Below are positions 26,840-35,588 of a stretch of DNA of 64,000 bases, in pieces (the first letter of the stretch is position 1; each line of letters opens with the position of its first letter). The stretch lies in the NCBI RefSeq assembly GCF_014132155.1, contig NZ_BLJQ01000006.1, positions 2,501 to 66,500 on the forward strand. The letters run 5' to 3'. The stretch is from Gluconobacter sp. Gdi (GTDB lineage: Bacteria > Pseudomonadota > Alphaproteobacteria > Acetobacterales > Acetobacteraceae). The notes under the pieces are model-generated. The model ran no database searches and had not been told where the DNA came from. It saw nothing but the letters and a program-made list of their open reading frames with translations. A program made the position numbers and the translations under genes.

Positions 26840-27817
26840 ATGGCGGATGCTTCTCAGGTCGGATTGGCTCTGGCTTATGTGTGTGCGGGAATTTTATATC
26901 CAGAAGGCCTCGAAAAGCCGTCTGTAACGGGGCGGCAGACGATCGTTCGTCGCGGGTGGCTTTTGCCGAGTGATATATTTGCAGCTCAAAATATTCGGAA
27001 TAATACGGATTTCCTGACGGTCACACTGGCACCTCAGAAAGGTATTGTTGTGCCAGAGCCTTTGGGGCGCCCCTGGCAGGTTCAGGCGCGCGTTCTGCCC
27101 ACGGTGTCAGTGAAGCAGAGTGCGCAAGCTGTTTGCATTGTCTTTCCGTCTGAGGGGGTGCCTTCAGGTGTTGTCGGTGTTTGGTACGAGGCAGGGAAAA
27201 CTCAGATTTCTGCTGCCTATGCCGTGACTGAGCAGGACACTCCTGAAACTGTGGCTTTGGCTTTAGCCGGGCAACTCCCAAAAGGTCTTGCAGACGGAAA
27301 TTCTGTTCAGGTTCCGGGGTATAACTTAACCGGAAACGTTGTTGGTTATGGCCAGTCCGTAAGGGTGAATCGCCGACAGAATCAGCGATATAGGGTTTCG
27401 CTCTGGACGGCTGATTCTGGTGTTCGGGATACGCTTGGACAGTTTCTGGATACGGAACTGGCTGAGAAGAGCTGGATTTTCACGTTGGATGGTCGGCAGG
27501 CGCAGCTTAGGTTCGTAAGTGTTGAGGACATCGATACGATGCAAAATCAGGCATTGTATCGACGGGATTATTTGTACGATCTGGTTTTTGACACCCTTCA
27601 GGTTCAGTGGTCGTCTGACATGATGTTTGGGGCCGGGACTGTTTCTGCTGGTGATCAAACTAGCAGTTTCGGCGTAATCGAGCCTGCTTTTGATAATGGT
27701 GTGGTTCTGCATGCTCTTGAGGCCATGCACACTGCGGGAGCTTTACGGGCTGCTCAAAATTCATATCCAGGGATGATGGTCAACCAGTTTGGCACTGTCG
27801 TCTGTCAGCCCAATTAA
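26840..27817 (+). CDS. tail terminator-like / neck protein
   Basis: This is a 325-residue protein just before the sheath gene. The part from about residue 175 to 255 (RYRVSLWTADSGVRDTLGQF, then LDGRQAQLRFVSVEDIDTMQ and LYRRDYLYDLVF) matches the pattern I know from neck or tail-terminator proteins of other contractile phages. The N-terminal region is a beta-rich extension with TPETVALALAGQL. Such a protein would cap the sheath-tube stack and join it to the head. It starts behind ggagag. The family call is moderate. Confidence 0.65.
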   Translation: MADASQVGLALAYVCAGILYPEGLEKPSVTGRQTIVRRGWLLPSDIFAAQNIRNNTDFLTVTLAPQKGIVVPEPLGRPWQVQARVLPTVSVKQSAQAVCIVFPSEGVPSGVVGVWYEAGKTQISAAYAVTEQDTPETVALALAGQLPKGLADGNSVQVPGYNLTGNVVGYGQSVRVNRRQNQRYRVSLWTADSGVRDTLGQFLDTELAEKSWIFTLDGRQAQLRFVSVEDIDTMQNQALYRRDYLYDLVFDTLQVQWSSDMMFGAGTVSAGDQTSSFGVIEPAFDNGVVLHALEAMHTAGALRAAQNSYPGMMVNQFGTVVCQPN

Positions 27818-27854
27818 AATAAAATCAATTCAATAGAAAAAGGTAATTCGTTCC

Positions 27855-27872
27855 TTATTCGGAATAATATAC
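27855..27872 (+). promoter_or_regulatory. small palindrome and AT-rich start region before the tail genes
   Basis: ttattc (27855-27860) and gaataa (27862-27867) form a 6-base inverted repeat around one g, followed by tatac. It lies in the 81-base gap ahead of the sheath gene, one of the larger gaps in the operon and clearly AT-rich, so an internal promoter is possible. Confidence 0.3.
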
Positions 27873-27898
27873 TTTTCTCTGGAAGGAAATATCGCCGG

Positions 27899-29383
27899 AT
27901 GTCTCTAGTTTATCAGGCGGGTACGCTGAATACGACTGCGCTTACGGTTCCTAACCTGTATGTACAGATTGCGCAGCCACAGTCGCTGGGACTGACGGGT
28001 GCCTCTTCCTCGAAACTGGGTATCGTTGGAACGGCAGGATGGGGCCCGGTAGGGCTTCCGGTGCCAGTGGGTGGCATGAGTGATTATCTCTCTGCGTTTG
28101 GGAGTAAGCAGAACAAAGCGACGGATGCAGGGCTGGCTGTGAATATTGCGGCTCTGCAAGGGGCGTCATCGTTTGTTGTCGTGCGTGTAACAGATGGAAC
28201 GGATGCAAACGCAACGGCCTCTTTGGGAGGCGTTACACTCAGTGCTGTTCATACCGGAACTGGTGGTAATGCTATCGTTGTGACCCTGACCGCAACAGGG
28301 GCGGGTTATGGGCTGGCAGTTTCGCATCCGGTTCTTGGAGCGGCAAGTTATTCAGGTGCGACATGGAACATCCTGGAAGCCGCTGTCGCGCAGGATCTGT
28401 CAGCTCTGGTGACGATCCATTTGCCGGATGCAGTTCCTGATCCTGTTCCTGGAAGCGTGACGCTGTCTGGAGGACTAGATGGTGGGGCGCCTGATACGTC
28501 GGCTTTTCTAGGAAAAGACGATATCATTCGGACGGGTATGTATGCTCTGAGGGGGCAGGGATGTGCCGTTGCCACCCTTCATGGCGTGACAGATAGCGCG
28601 TCCTATTCGTTGCAGGCGGCATTTGGCCTCGGTGAAGGGGTCTATATGGTGGCGACAAGCCCCGCATATGACAGTGTAAGCAATGCAGTGTCCGTCAAAG
28701 CCGCCAGCGGTCTGGATTCTTCAGCCGTAAAGTTGATGTTCGGTGACTGGATCTGGTGGAACGATGACGTTAATGGCATGATGCTTGTTAGTCCTCAGGC
28801 ATTTGCTGCAGGCATTCTTTCTGCACTTTCACCTGAACAGTCGAGCCTGAATAAAGCACTTTCGGGTATTGTTGGAAGCCAAAAGGCAGGCTTAGGGGGG
28901 AGCAGCGCAACCTATTCCACTGCCGAACTGTCTACACTGTTTACGGCTGGGATCGATGTTATCTGCAATCCGGCGCCGGGCGGGACTTACTGGGCAGTAC
29001 GGTGTGGGCACAATACGTCAAGTAAAGCGACGGTAAATGGAGATAATTATACCCGTCTGACCAATTATATTGCGTCATCGCTTGCTGGTGGCATGGGAGC
29101 GTATGTCGGACAGGTCGTAAATGACACGCTCTTTTCCGACATTCGCTCGACCTTGCTGGGTTTCCTGTCGTCTCTGTTGTCTCAGGGCATTCTAGGCGTT
29201 CAGAACGCTGAACTGCCTTACCGCGTTGTTTGCGATAGTTCGAATAATCCTCAGTCGCGGACTGCGTTGGGATATGTGCAGGCTGACGTGGCTGTGCGGT
29301 ACCAGGGCATCAATGAAAAATTTGTGGTGAATTTGCAGGGCGGCACTTCCGTGACGGTGACGACTGCGGGCGGGAGCGTCTGA
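27899..29383 (+). CDS. contractile tail sheath protein
   Basis: The 494-residue protein is the tail sheath of a contractile (myovirus-type) tail, which contracts to drive the tube through the cell surface. The N terminus (VPNLYVQIAQPQSLGLTGAS) and early KLGIVGTAGWGPVGLPVPV are typical of sheath subunits, and the C-terminal sheath fold ends in the usual handshake-arm region (NEKFVVNLQGG). The gene follows a strong ggaagg ribosome site and is followed after 2 bases by the tube gene, the standard pair. This gene alone shows that the element is not a siphovirus or podovirus remnant. Confidence 0.93.
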   Translation: MSLVYQAGTLNTTALTVPNLYVQIAQPQSLGLTGASSSKLGIVGTAGWGPVGLPVPVGGMSDYLSAFGSKQNKATDAGLAVNIAALQGASSFVVVRVTDGTDANATASLGGVTLSAVHTGTGGNAIVVTLTATGAGYGLAVSHPVLGAASYSGATWNILEAAVAQDLSALVTIHLPDAVPDPVPGSVTLSGGLDGGAPDTSAFLGKDDIIRTGMYALRGQGCAVATLHGVTDSASYSLQAAFGLGEGVYMVATSPAYDSVSNAVSVKAASGLDSSAVKLMFGDWIWWNDDVNGMMLVSPQAFAAGILSALSPEQSSLNKALSGIVGSQKAGLGGSSATYSTAELSTLFTAGIDVICNPAPGGTYWAVRCGHNTSSKATVNGDNYTRLTNYIASSLAGGMGAYVGQVVNDTLFSDIRSTLLGFLSSLLSQGILGVQNAELPYRVVCDSSNNPQSRTALGYVQADVAVRYQGINEKFVVNLQGGTSVTVTTAGGSV

Positions 29384-29385
29384 GT

Positions 29386-29811
29386 ATGGCAAATCCTTAC
29401 AGTATTGGTCGTGACTGCCGGATTACAGTTCTCTGGAACGGCCAGCGGGTTGATCTGCGTGATGTCACGTCTTTCGGGGCATCACAGGAGACGCATGCTC
29501 TGCGAGCGAGTCCGCTTAATGGCATGCCGGTTGAGTTCAATGTTCCGAATGGCTGGCGTGGTTCGTTTCAGATCGCACGTGCGAGTGCGGCGCTGGACAA
29601 TCTGGTTGCTGCTATTGAAGCTGCTTACTGGAATGCTGGAACGGTTGGGAGCGGTACAATTTACCAGTACGTGACAGAGCCTGATGGCACGACAAGTACG
29701 TGGGAGTACACGAACGTGTCCATCAAGTTGAAAAATGATGCTTGGCAGTCGGATCAGATGGTTCATCAAACGGTGCAGTTCTTTGCATCAACGAGGGCAA
29801 AGATTTCATGA
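29386..29811 (+). CDS. tail tube protein
   Basis: This 141-residue beta-rich protein (GRDCRITVLWNGQRVDLRDV at the start, TWEYTNVSIKLKNDAWQSDQ near the end) has the size and position of the tube subunit that stacks inside the sheath. The stop overlaps the chaperone start in ATGA, so the tail genes are coupled. The fold is the same as that of Hcp-like tubes of other contractile systems, by expectation rather than by a motif. Confidence 0.87.
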   Translation: MANPYSIGRDCRITVLWNGQRVDLRDVTSFGASQETHALRASPLNGMPVEFNVPNGWRGSFQIARASAALDNLVAAIEAAYWNAGTVGSGTIYQYVTEPDGTTSTWEYTNVSIKLKNDAWQSDQMVHQTVQFFASTRAKIS

Positions 29812-30128
29812 GTATGCTTCCGAAAGAAGTTCGTCTTGCTGATGGACGATGTCTTTCTCTGAAAGAGATCGATCCTGCGGATATGCTGGATCTGATTGAG
29901 GCGGCAGGCTCTGCTGTGACTGGTGCTTCGGCTGCTGCATGGCTGGGATATGCGGAAATGATCTGTTCAGTCACGGCTATCGACAGTGTTCCGGTGCAGA
30001 TGCCAGGCACTAAAGAAGAAATTCGTGATCTGGCGCGACGTATCGGGAAGATTGGTATTGCAGCGCTTTATCCATGCTTTCATCAGGAAAATGATGAAGA
30101 CATGGTGGTCTCTACAGCAAAAAACTAA
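29808..30128 (+). CDS. tail assembly chaperone, short form (gpG-like)
   Basis: The zero-frame product has 106 residues (MSMLPKEVRLADGRCLSLKE at the start) and is largely helical, as expected of the gpG/XkdN-like chaperone that coats the tape measure during tail assembly. It ends ...STAKN at a TAA that directly follows the slippery heptamer A AAA AAC (30119-30125). A minor fraction of ribosomes should shift back one base and make the longer form. The ATG at 29808 is inside the tube stop. Confidence 0.85.
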   Translation: MSMLPKEVRLADGRCLSLKEIDPADMLDLIEAAGSAVTGASAAAWLGYAEMICSVTAIDSVPVQMPGTKEEIRDLARRIGKIGIAALYPCFHQENDEDMVVSTAKN

Positions 30129-30292
30129 GTGGGCACTCTGCGTTTCAGGAGATGTTGTATCTGCTGGATCATGGGGTGCCCTGGGATTTATTGAAGTCGT
30201 GGTCTCGTGCGAGGCGGATGGCTGCGTGTGTTGTGACGGCAGAGCGGGAAGGTCATGTCTTTGACTGGGACCAGAGACAGTACCGGGAATAA
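29808..30292 (+). CDS. tail assembly chaperone, -1 frameshift fusion (gpGT-like)
   Basis: After a -1 shift at 30119-30125 the reading frame continues from CTA at 30125 for 55 sense codons, LSGHSAFQEMLYLLDHGVPW through DWDQRQYRE, to TAA at 30290-30292, giving a fusion of 161 residues. The extension has no start codon of its own in a useful place and ends 2 bases before the next gene, so it only makes sense as a frameshift extension. In lambda and P2 the equivalent G-GT or E-E' pair is needed for tail assembly. The T part is expected to recruit tube subunits. Confidence 0.82.
30119..30125 (+). promoter_or_regulatory. programmed -1 ribosomal frameshift site, A AAA AAC
   Basis: The heptamer has the X XXY YYZ form in the zero frame (gcA AAA AAC), with the TAA stop as the very next codon. 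The open -1 frame downstream encodes a 55-residue tail. A downstream stem-loop or pseudoknot was not worked out. Confidence 0.85.
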
Positions 30293-30294
30293 GC

Positions 30295-31173
30295 ATGCAT
30301 ACGGATAAATTGTGGAGAGATATTCTTTCATCTGGAAGGTTGTTGCCTCGGAATGTCTTGCGTCAGTCTTCCGGAGGGGCAGGAAAATCTGTTATTCCCG
30401 CGATCAGGTTTGTGAAGAACTACCAAAAAAGAAGTATCGCTTTTAAACAAAATTTGGGGCCTTATTCGATGCCACGACGGGCGTCAGTTAAGAGCCATAT
30501 CTTTCCGGAAGGCAGTCCCGGAACGCATTTCGAGAACAAATCGGAAAGTGCTTTCAGATTTGGACGAAATCAAAACCAGTTTTTTGAAATACGGGCACGG
30601 CGAGAAAATTTCATACATTTTTTGCAGACTAAATCGCAGAAGTCTGGCGGGTCTGTCTTGCAGAAAAACCGTAAAAATATGCAGGCAGTTGGCGTCAAAA
30701 AACCTTCCGTTAAGCTTAGAAAAGCGCGCGAAAATTCGGTGGCGGCAGGTTCTTTTTCCGAAAACATGCGCGTATCGCATAGTAACTCTACACTTCATGT
30801 TTTTCCTCGAGATATGTCAGTTTCTGGACGTATATTTCGTCCTGAAATACGGCACCGAGCAATTGATACCAGGTCTGCTCCAGCCGTAAAGATAAGCATG
30901 CCAGGGCTGGAAAATTGTTCAGCAGTCCCATCCCAATTCCGGCCAATATCGTTCGAGAAAATGGGTCGGGTACGGCAGCCTGAATTTGAAGAAAATGACC
31001 CAACCCAGCCGTCTCATTTTTCCAGGCTAGAAATGCCGCCGTTCGATAAGGGAAAGCGCAGAGAAGCCTGCGATTCTGGAAAAATGGCGCGTCTTGCCGC
31101 GCGCCGCGCAATGGGAGGCGTCGATGAAATTCAATTTCCCCAATATCCTGGACGCAGCATTGGAATTGGATGA
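30295..31173 (+). CDS. unknown protein in the tape-measure position
   Basis: This 292-residue protein directly follows the chaperone pair, where tailed phages encode the tape measure. It does not look like one: it is very basic, Ser-, Arg- and Lys-rich, with almost no hydrophobic stretch and little predicted helix (for example KKPSVKLRKARENSVAAGSF). Tape measures are usually long, helical and have hydrophobic segments. If it does set tail length at about 0.15 nm per residue, the tail would be near 44 nm, short for a myovirus. Other frames here are also partly open, so the frame call is not certain. I recognise no family. Confidence 0.6.
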   Translation: MHTDKLWRDILSSGRLLPRNVLRQSSGGAGKSVIPAIRFVKNYQKRSIAFKQNLGPYSMPRRASVKSHIFPEGSPGTHFENKSESAFRFGRNQNQFFEIRARRENFIHFLQTKSQKSGGSVLQKNRKNMQAVGVKKPSVKLRKARENSVAAGSFSENMRVSHSNSTLHVFPRDMSVSGRIFRPEIRHRAIDTRSAPAVKISMPGLENCSAVPSQFRPISFEKMGRVRQPEFEENDPTQPSHFSRLEMPPFDKGKRREACDSGKMARLAARRAMGGVDEIQFPQYPGRSIGIG

Positions 31174-31191
31174 TTTTAGAGGAGGGCTGCA

Positions 31192-32109
31192 ATGGGTGTA
31201 ACGCTCTCTGCAATTGAAAACGCCATTGGTTCCATTGGTCGTTTAGGCGCATCTGCTCCAGTTACGCTTGGTTCACTTGTTCTGAGCGGCATTGAAGTTC
31301 CTGATCGACTTGAGGTTGGCGGCCATCAGATGATGGTCGTGCACAGGCTGCCGGGAGGTGGGCGTGTTGTTGATACGCTTGGAAACGATCCTGGCCGACT
31401 GGAATTACGGGGACGATTTTTAGGGCCGAATGCACAGGCTCGGGCACAGGCTGTGGAGCGGATGCGCATTGCAGGCCAGCCTGTAGCATTCTCCGCGGCA
31501 GGCATAGCAAGTGATGTTTGGATTGCTCGCTTTGTTTATTCATATGAAGCGAAGGGGGCCGTCTGTTCATATGAACTTACGTTGGAAAGGCCTGCAGAAG
31601 CCAAGGGTTCAGCGACAGATCAAACGTCACTCTCAGGCATTCTCGGAAATGATACCGGGAGGGGAATAAACACTATTTCAGATATGGTTTCGCAGATTTC
31701 GGAAGGTATTTTTACAGGGACTGGGCAAGTTAATTCCATCGTTGGGCAGCTTATGCCATTGGCCACTTTAGTGGGAACGGGTGGAAGCGCGGCCAGAGTT
31801 ATTGATGCACTGGGTACGGCAAATGTTTTGAGCCAGAATGGTGTTAATCTTGCGGCTACTCCGTCCAGCGTGGCGGCCATATCCCAGCAGCTTACGGCCG
31901 CAGGGAGTGGATTGATGTCCATCATGGATAGCACGGGAAGAAATCTGGAAAATATAGCGATCGCGGACACGTCTTCCCTGGGAGTGGTTGCCGGGAACGC
32001 GGGTTTGCACAGTGCGGCATCGGATACTGGCGGTCTGGTGAATCGTTCTCTGGCTTATATCAGTGACTCTCAAGGCGCTTCTACGCAGTTGCCGGTGGTG
32101 CAGGCGTGA
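31192..32109 (+). CDS. tail/baseplate protein, DNA circularisation-N or gpU-like
   Basis: This is a 305-residue protein behind an aggaggg ribosome site. Residues about 60-130 (LELRGRFLGPNAQARAQAVE, then WIARFVYSYEAKGAVCSYEL) match the pattern of the N-terminal domain of DNA-circularisation/gpU-like tail proteins. The rest is Ser-, Ala- and Gly-rich with alternating helices (ISQQLTAAGSGLMSIMDSTG). In P2- and Mu-like phages the corresponding protein sits at the tail end next to the gpX and gpD homologues, the two genes that follow here. The exact role in the particle is inferred. Confidence 0.7.
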   Translation: MGVTLSAIENAIGSIGRLGASAPVTLGSLVLSGIEVPDRLEVGGHQMMVVHRLPGGGRVVDTLGNDPGRLELRGRFLGPNAQARAQAVERMRIAGQPVAFSAAGIASDVWIARFVYSYEAKGAVCSYELTLERPAEAKGSATDQTSLSGILGNDTGRGINTISDMVSQISEGIFTGTGQVNSIVGQLMPLATLVGTGGSAARVIDALGTANVLSQNGVNLAATPSSVAAISQQLTAAGSGLMSIMDSTGRNLENIAIADTSSLGVVAGNAGLHSAASDTGGLVNRSLAYISDSQGASTQLPVVQA

Positions 32110-32115
32110 GGAATT

Positions 32116-32325
32116 ATGAAAAATATTGTTGTAACGGCTGCTGATATTTCGCTTTTTCATGTTGCGGCGCGTGAACTGGGTGATGCTTGCCAGTGGTGGA
32201 GAATTGCTCAGAGTAATGGGCTTTCAGATCCAGATTTAAGCAGAATTGAAACAGTTCAGCCTCTGAAAATTCCGGTGGAAGACCTCACTTTTTCATCTGG
32301 GCTTCCTGATGAGGCCGGAGGATGA
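32116..32325 (+). CDS. LysM-like tail protein X
   Basis: The 69-residue protein has the gpX/LysM pattern LFHVAARELGDACQWWRIAQ followed by a short hydrophobic ending LKIPVEDL. In contractile phages this small protein clamps the tube to the baseplate hub. It overlaps the hub gene in ATGA. Its short length and order between gpU-like and gpD-like genes fit well. Confidence 0.82.
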   Translation: MKNIVVTAADISLFHVAARELGDACQWWRIAQSNGLSDPDLSRIETVQPLKIPVEDLTFSSGLPDEAGG

Positions 32326-33386
32326 CGGCACGGCAGATTGAAGTTCGAATTTTATGGGATGGGATAGAAAATCCGGATCTTGCGCTCAAAAGTTTTGAAC
32401 TGGACTCCAACAGATATGAGTCTTGCGATACGGCAGTTTTGACGTTCGCAAAAAAAAGACAGTCGATCAGACAGGCATTGTTCTGGTTTGAACAGGGTGA
32501 ACTTTCAAGCCCATGGATTTCTGTTGAAATCAGGGACCTTAAAATTTCTTCAGGACCCTGGACTGTTTTGTTCCAAGGGCGTGTTGATCATGTTCGGAGT
32601 ATTGACGAGCATTCTCTGGTCGAAATGGAGTGTCGGGACGCTCTTGCTGCCCTTATAGACCTTCGGGTGCAGGATTCCTGGTTGAACCATACGGGCTCTG
32701 ATCTGTTGCAGGATATTGCCAAAAGCGCGGCACTTGAGACCCGGATTGCTCTTCCTGATGATGGCTCTGACCATATGATGGGTCAGTTCTGGCAAATAGA
32801 GCATAAAAGAGGGGCTCTACTATCCCACCATCGCTTTCAGACGGCCGCAGATCTGGCCTTTACAGTTGCGAGGGACGCATTGTGCGACCTTTATGCTGAT
32901 GGAAAAACGCTCGTCTGCCAGCCGTTTAGGGTGAATGCAGAAACGGCTGAAATTATTGATGTTCGAAATGCCGTATTTGAGACAGATATTGCACGAGATC
33001 TTCAATTGCTATCGGGCATTGTGGTGCATATGGCGTCTTGGGATTCTCGACAGCGGAGCAGCGCGCATGTTTATTATGATGGCAAAACATTCTTTCAGGA
33101 TGCACCACCGGGGGTGATGGCACTTCATAGCTTTCGTGTGCCGGGCCGTCGTCTGGAAGATCTGCGACGGCTGGCTCGTGGGAAGTATGAACGTATTTCT
33201 GCCCACGCAATGTCTGCCCGGATTTCAATGCCGGGTATTATTGGGCTGCGACCACGGCAATTTATAAAGATTTCATTGGGACCAACGGAGCAGACGCTGG
33301 GTGTGGATCAGGTTGTCTCCCGTTTTTCCGTGAATGATGGATTTATTCAGCATGTGGTTTTGCGTAACCGGGGAAGTGGGGCATGA
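32322..33386 (+). CDS. baseplate hub protein, late control gpD-like
   Basis: This is a 354-residue protein with the gpD/gp44-type hub order: an N-terminal beta domain (IEVRILWDGIENPDLALKSF), the FQGRVDHVRSIDEHSLVEME segment near residue 85, and LLQDIAKSAALE near residue 125. These proteins form the trimeric hub between tube and spike. It is flanked by X and V homologues with 4-base overlaps at both ends, the usual X-D-V order. Confidence 0.83.
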   Translation: MTARQIEVRILWDGIENPDLALKSFELDSNRYESCDTAVLTFAKKRQSIRQALFWFEQGELSSPWISVEIRDLKISSGPWTVLFQGRVDHVRSIDEHSLVEMECRDALAALIDLRVQDSWLNHTGSDLLQDIAKSAALETRIALPDDGSDHMMGQFWQIEHKRGALLSHHRFQTAADLAFTVARDALCDLYADGKTLVCQPFRVNAETAEIIDVRNAVFETDIARDLQLLSGIVVHMASWDSRQRSSAHVYYDGKTFFQDAPPGVMALHSFRVPGRRLEDLRRLARGKYERISAHAMSARISMPGIIGLRPRQFIKISLGPTEQTLGVDQVVSRFSVNDGFIQHVVLRNRGSGA

Positions 33387-34006
33387 GTGATACGCGAATG
33401 GTAGCTGCTGCTTTTGCAAACAGAAGTGCGCATGCTGTTCTTGGAATTGTGTCAGCAGTTGACCCTGTGAACCATGCCATCAAGGTTCGTATTCAGCCCG
33501 ATAATGTGGAAACGGGGTGGATACCGGATGTGGCGGGCGTGCAGGCCGGAAATCTGCGTGTATCCTGTCCATCGGAACCCGGGACCCACGTTGCTCTGTT
33601 ACCACTTGAAGGTGATGGTGAGCATCTGATTGCTATTGGGGCTGTGTTTGATACGGTCGTGACCGCGCCCGTTTCTCCCCTGGATGGTCAGGCTATTCAA
33701 CCTGGAACCATGTTGATCAGGGCAGGATGTGGTGCTCCGCCAAAAGAAATGACCAGCCAAACTGGTGACGTAAATTCTCAGGCAGGCTGGTGTCAGATTG
33801 GTGCTGACGGGGTCATTTTAGGGGCAGGAAACTCGCGGCTACATATCGCAGAGAATGGTATTTCGCTGAGTGTAGGCGGCTTAACGGCTGTATTTTCGGC
33901 AACTGGCCTGATGGTTTCCGGTGGCGATATTCAAACGGATCAGCACTCGTTGGCGCAGCACATACATTTGATGGGCAGCCAGATGACAGGGAGACCTGTT
34001 GGATGA
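33383..34006 (+). CDS. baseplate assembly protein V (spike)
   Basis: This 207-residue protein has an N-terminal OB fold (LGIVSAVDPVNHAIKVRIQP, then WIPDVAG) and a C-terminal beta-helical spike ending SLAQHIHLMGSQMTGRPVG, close to the usual H-x-H ending of gpV/gp45 spikes in which histidines can hold a metal ion at the tip. The spike punctures the outer membrane on contraction. It overlaps D and W by 4 bases each. Confidence 0.85.
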   Translation: MSDTRMVAAAFANRSAHAVLGIVSAVDPVNHAIKVRIQPDNVETGWIPDVAGVQAGNLRVSCPSEPGTHVALLPLEGDGEHLIAIGAVFDTVVTAPVSPLDGQAIQPGTMLIRAGCGAPPKEMTSQTGDVNSQAGWCQIGADGVILGAGNSRLHIAENGISLSVGGLTAVFSATGLMVSGGDIQTDQHSLAQHIHLMGSQMTGRPVG

Positions 34007-34362
34007 GTTCCATCAGTCATTTGTGTGGGGGAGATCTGCTTCTGGGTAAAGGCGGCTTACACGTCATTTCCGGAGCTGAAGAAACACGTCAGCGGCTCTT
34101 AAGGCGTTTGTTGACCAATCCTGGTGATTATATCTGGCAGCCGGAATATGGGGTGGGCCTGCAAAGTATGGTTGGGGAGGTTATTATCCCGTCCGTCATG
34201 CAGGCTGCCATTCGGGTGCAAGTTTTAAAGGATCCGGGAGTTGATCCCGGTCATTCCGTTGATGTGACTGTGAGCGCTGGCGCTGACGGTCTTTGTCTGT
34301 GCCATATTTCCTATGTCGATGCTGCCACAAGACAACAGCAAACACTGGATTTTTCTGCCTAA
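34003..34362 (+). CDS. baseplate wedge protein W (gp25-like)
   Basis: The 119-residue protein has the gp25 signature RLLTNPGDYIWQPEYGVGL (about residues 33-51), which contains the conserved E-Y-G-L core that starts sheath assembly in all contractile systems. It lies between V and J, as in P2-like modules. The match is strong for such a short protein. Confidence 0.9.
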   Translation: MSSISHLCGGDLLLGKGGLHVISGAEETRQRLLRRLLTNPGDYIWQPEYGVGLQSMVGEVIIPSVMQAAIRVQVLKDPGVDPGHSVDVTVSAGADGLCLCHISYVDAATRQQQTLDFSA

Positions 34363-34404
34363 ACAAGAAGCGTGGAGCTATATTCTGCGCTTCCGGAGGA
34401 CGTA

Positions 34405-35544
34405 ATGTCTCTTTCTCTTCGCTCGTTTGCTACGACGGTTTCTACCGCCGTGGCGACGGCGCAGTCTTCCTGTGCGCAGCTTCTGGATGTCTCCGTTGGG
34501 TCGCCCGTCCGGGCACTGATGGAAGGCGTCGGTGGCATAGGGTTATGGCTGCAGTATCTTGTTTTACAGACCTTGCTTCGCACACGTCTGGCAACTTCCT
34601 CCGCTGAGGATTGCGATAGTTTTGTCGAAGATTTCGGAATGACGCGTTTGCCGGGAACTGCATCTACTGGGATGGTGACGATGATGTCATTTTCGCCATC
34701 CCAGCAATCGGCAGTCATTGTACCAGGAGCGATTGTTCGCACTGTTTCTGGCCTCTCATTTTCAGTGATTAAAGAAAGTAATCTGCCTGTCTGGTCCGAA
34801 GTTGCTGGTGGGTATGTTCGGCAGACGGATATGCAGAGCATATCGGTTCCGGTGCAATGTCAGGTTGCGGGGTCAAGTGGCAATGTGTCTGTTGGTGCGC
34901 TCTGTCTGATGGGCACAGCTATTTCCGGCATTGATACCGTTACCAACCCAGCCGCCTTTCTCAACGGTGCGGATCAGGAAACAGACGCGCAGCTTCGTGC
35001 GCGCTTTCCTCTATGGCTGGCAGCAAAAGCTTCGGCGTCTAGAGCAGCCGTCGGGAATGCGGTTGCTGGTGTTCAGACAGGATTATCGAGTTCGCTGCGA
35101 GATGGCGTTGCTGCTGATGGAACTGTGCAGACCGGGTATTTTACGGTTGTTGTGAATGACGGAAGTGGCTCGCCTTCGGATGTGCTTCTGACCCAGGTTT
35201 ATGAGGCTGTGGATGCTGTTCGGGCCTTGGGTGTGGGTTTTGCGGTCAGACCGCCCCAGACGCTCGCGGTTAACGTGACCATGACAGTCGTCGTGCCAAT
35301 GTCGGTGATGGTTCAGCAAGCCGCAAGTGCGATTGAGAAGGCTCTGAGCGAAGATATCGCAGGCACGGGTGTCGGTTCAGGTTATGCCTATAGCCGCCTT
35401 TCGTATCTGGCATATGTCGGGGCAGGCGTGACGGTTACCTCCGTTCTGGATGTCCGCCTGAATGGTGGACAAGCCGATATTGCTGCGAATGGCGAGCAGG
35501 CTCTGACAGTCGGCACAATTCAGATCAACGTTCTTCAGAACTGA
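34405..35544 (+). CDS. baseplate wedge protein J
   Basis: This is a 379-residue protein of the gpJ/gp6-type wedge family. Typical elements are the N-terminal VSVGSPVRALMEGVGGIGLW, the DSFVEDFGMTRLPGTASTG region, ETDAQLRARFPLWLAAKAS near the middle, and the SYLAYVGAGVTVTSVLDVRL ending. With W it makes the wedges that trigger contraction. ATG at 34405 follows ccggagg; an in-frame ATG at 34372 is upstream of that site. A fibre gene, not gpI, follows here. Confidence 0.87.
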   Translation: MSLSLRSFATTVSTAVATAQSSCAQLLDVSVGSPVRALMEGVGGIGLWLQYLVLQTLLRTRLATSSAEDCDSFVEDFGMTRLPGTASTGMVTMMSFSPSQQSAVIVPGAIVRTVSGLSFSVIKESNLPVWSEVAGGYVRQTDMQSISVPVQCQVAGSSGNVSVGALCLMGTAISGIDTVTNPAAFLNGADQETDAQLRARFPLWLAAKASASRAAVGNAVAGVQTGLSSSLRDGVAADGTVQTGYFTVVVNDGSGSPSDVLLTQVYEAVDAVRALGVGFAVRPPQTLAVNVTMTVVVPMSVMVQQAASAIEKALSEDIAGTGVGSGYAYSRLSYLAYVGAGVTVTSVLDVRLNGGQADIAANGEQALTVGTIQINVLQN

Positions 35545-35588
35545 CCAGACAGGCCCCCTGCCAACGGTATCGGGGCAGAAGGAAGGCT

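Noticed and set aside
31124-31201. 25-codon plus frame (MKFNFPNILDAALELDDFRG...)
   Set aside because: Natural-looking but very short and overlaps the next gene's start; upstream frame is closed by a stop at 31028. Could be the end of a broken tape measure; not supported enough to annotate.
30788-31252. 154-codon minus-strand frame with hydrophobic sequence
   Set aside because: More helix-like than the plus-strand protein, which made me consider an inverted tape-measure piece, but no inverted repeats flank it and it overlaps the 31192 gene.
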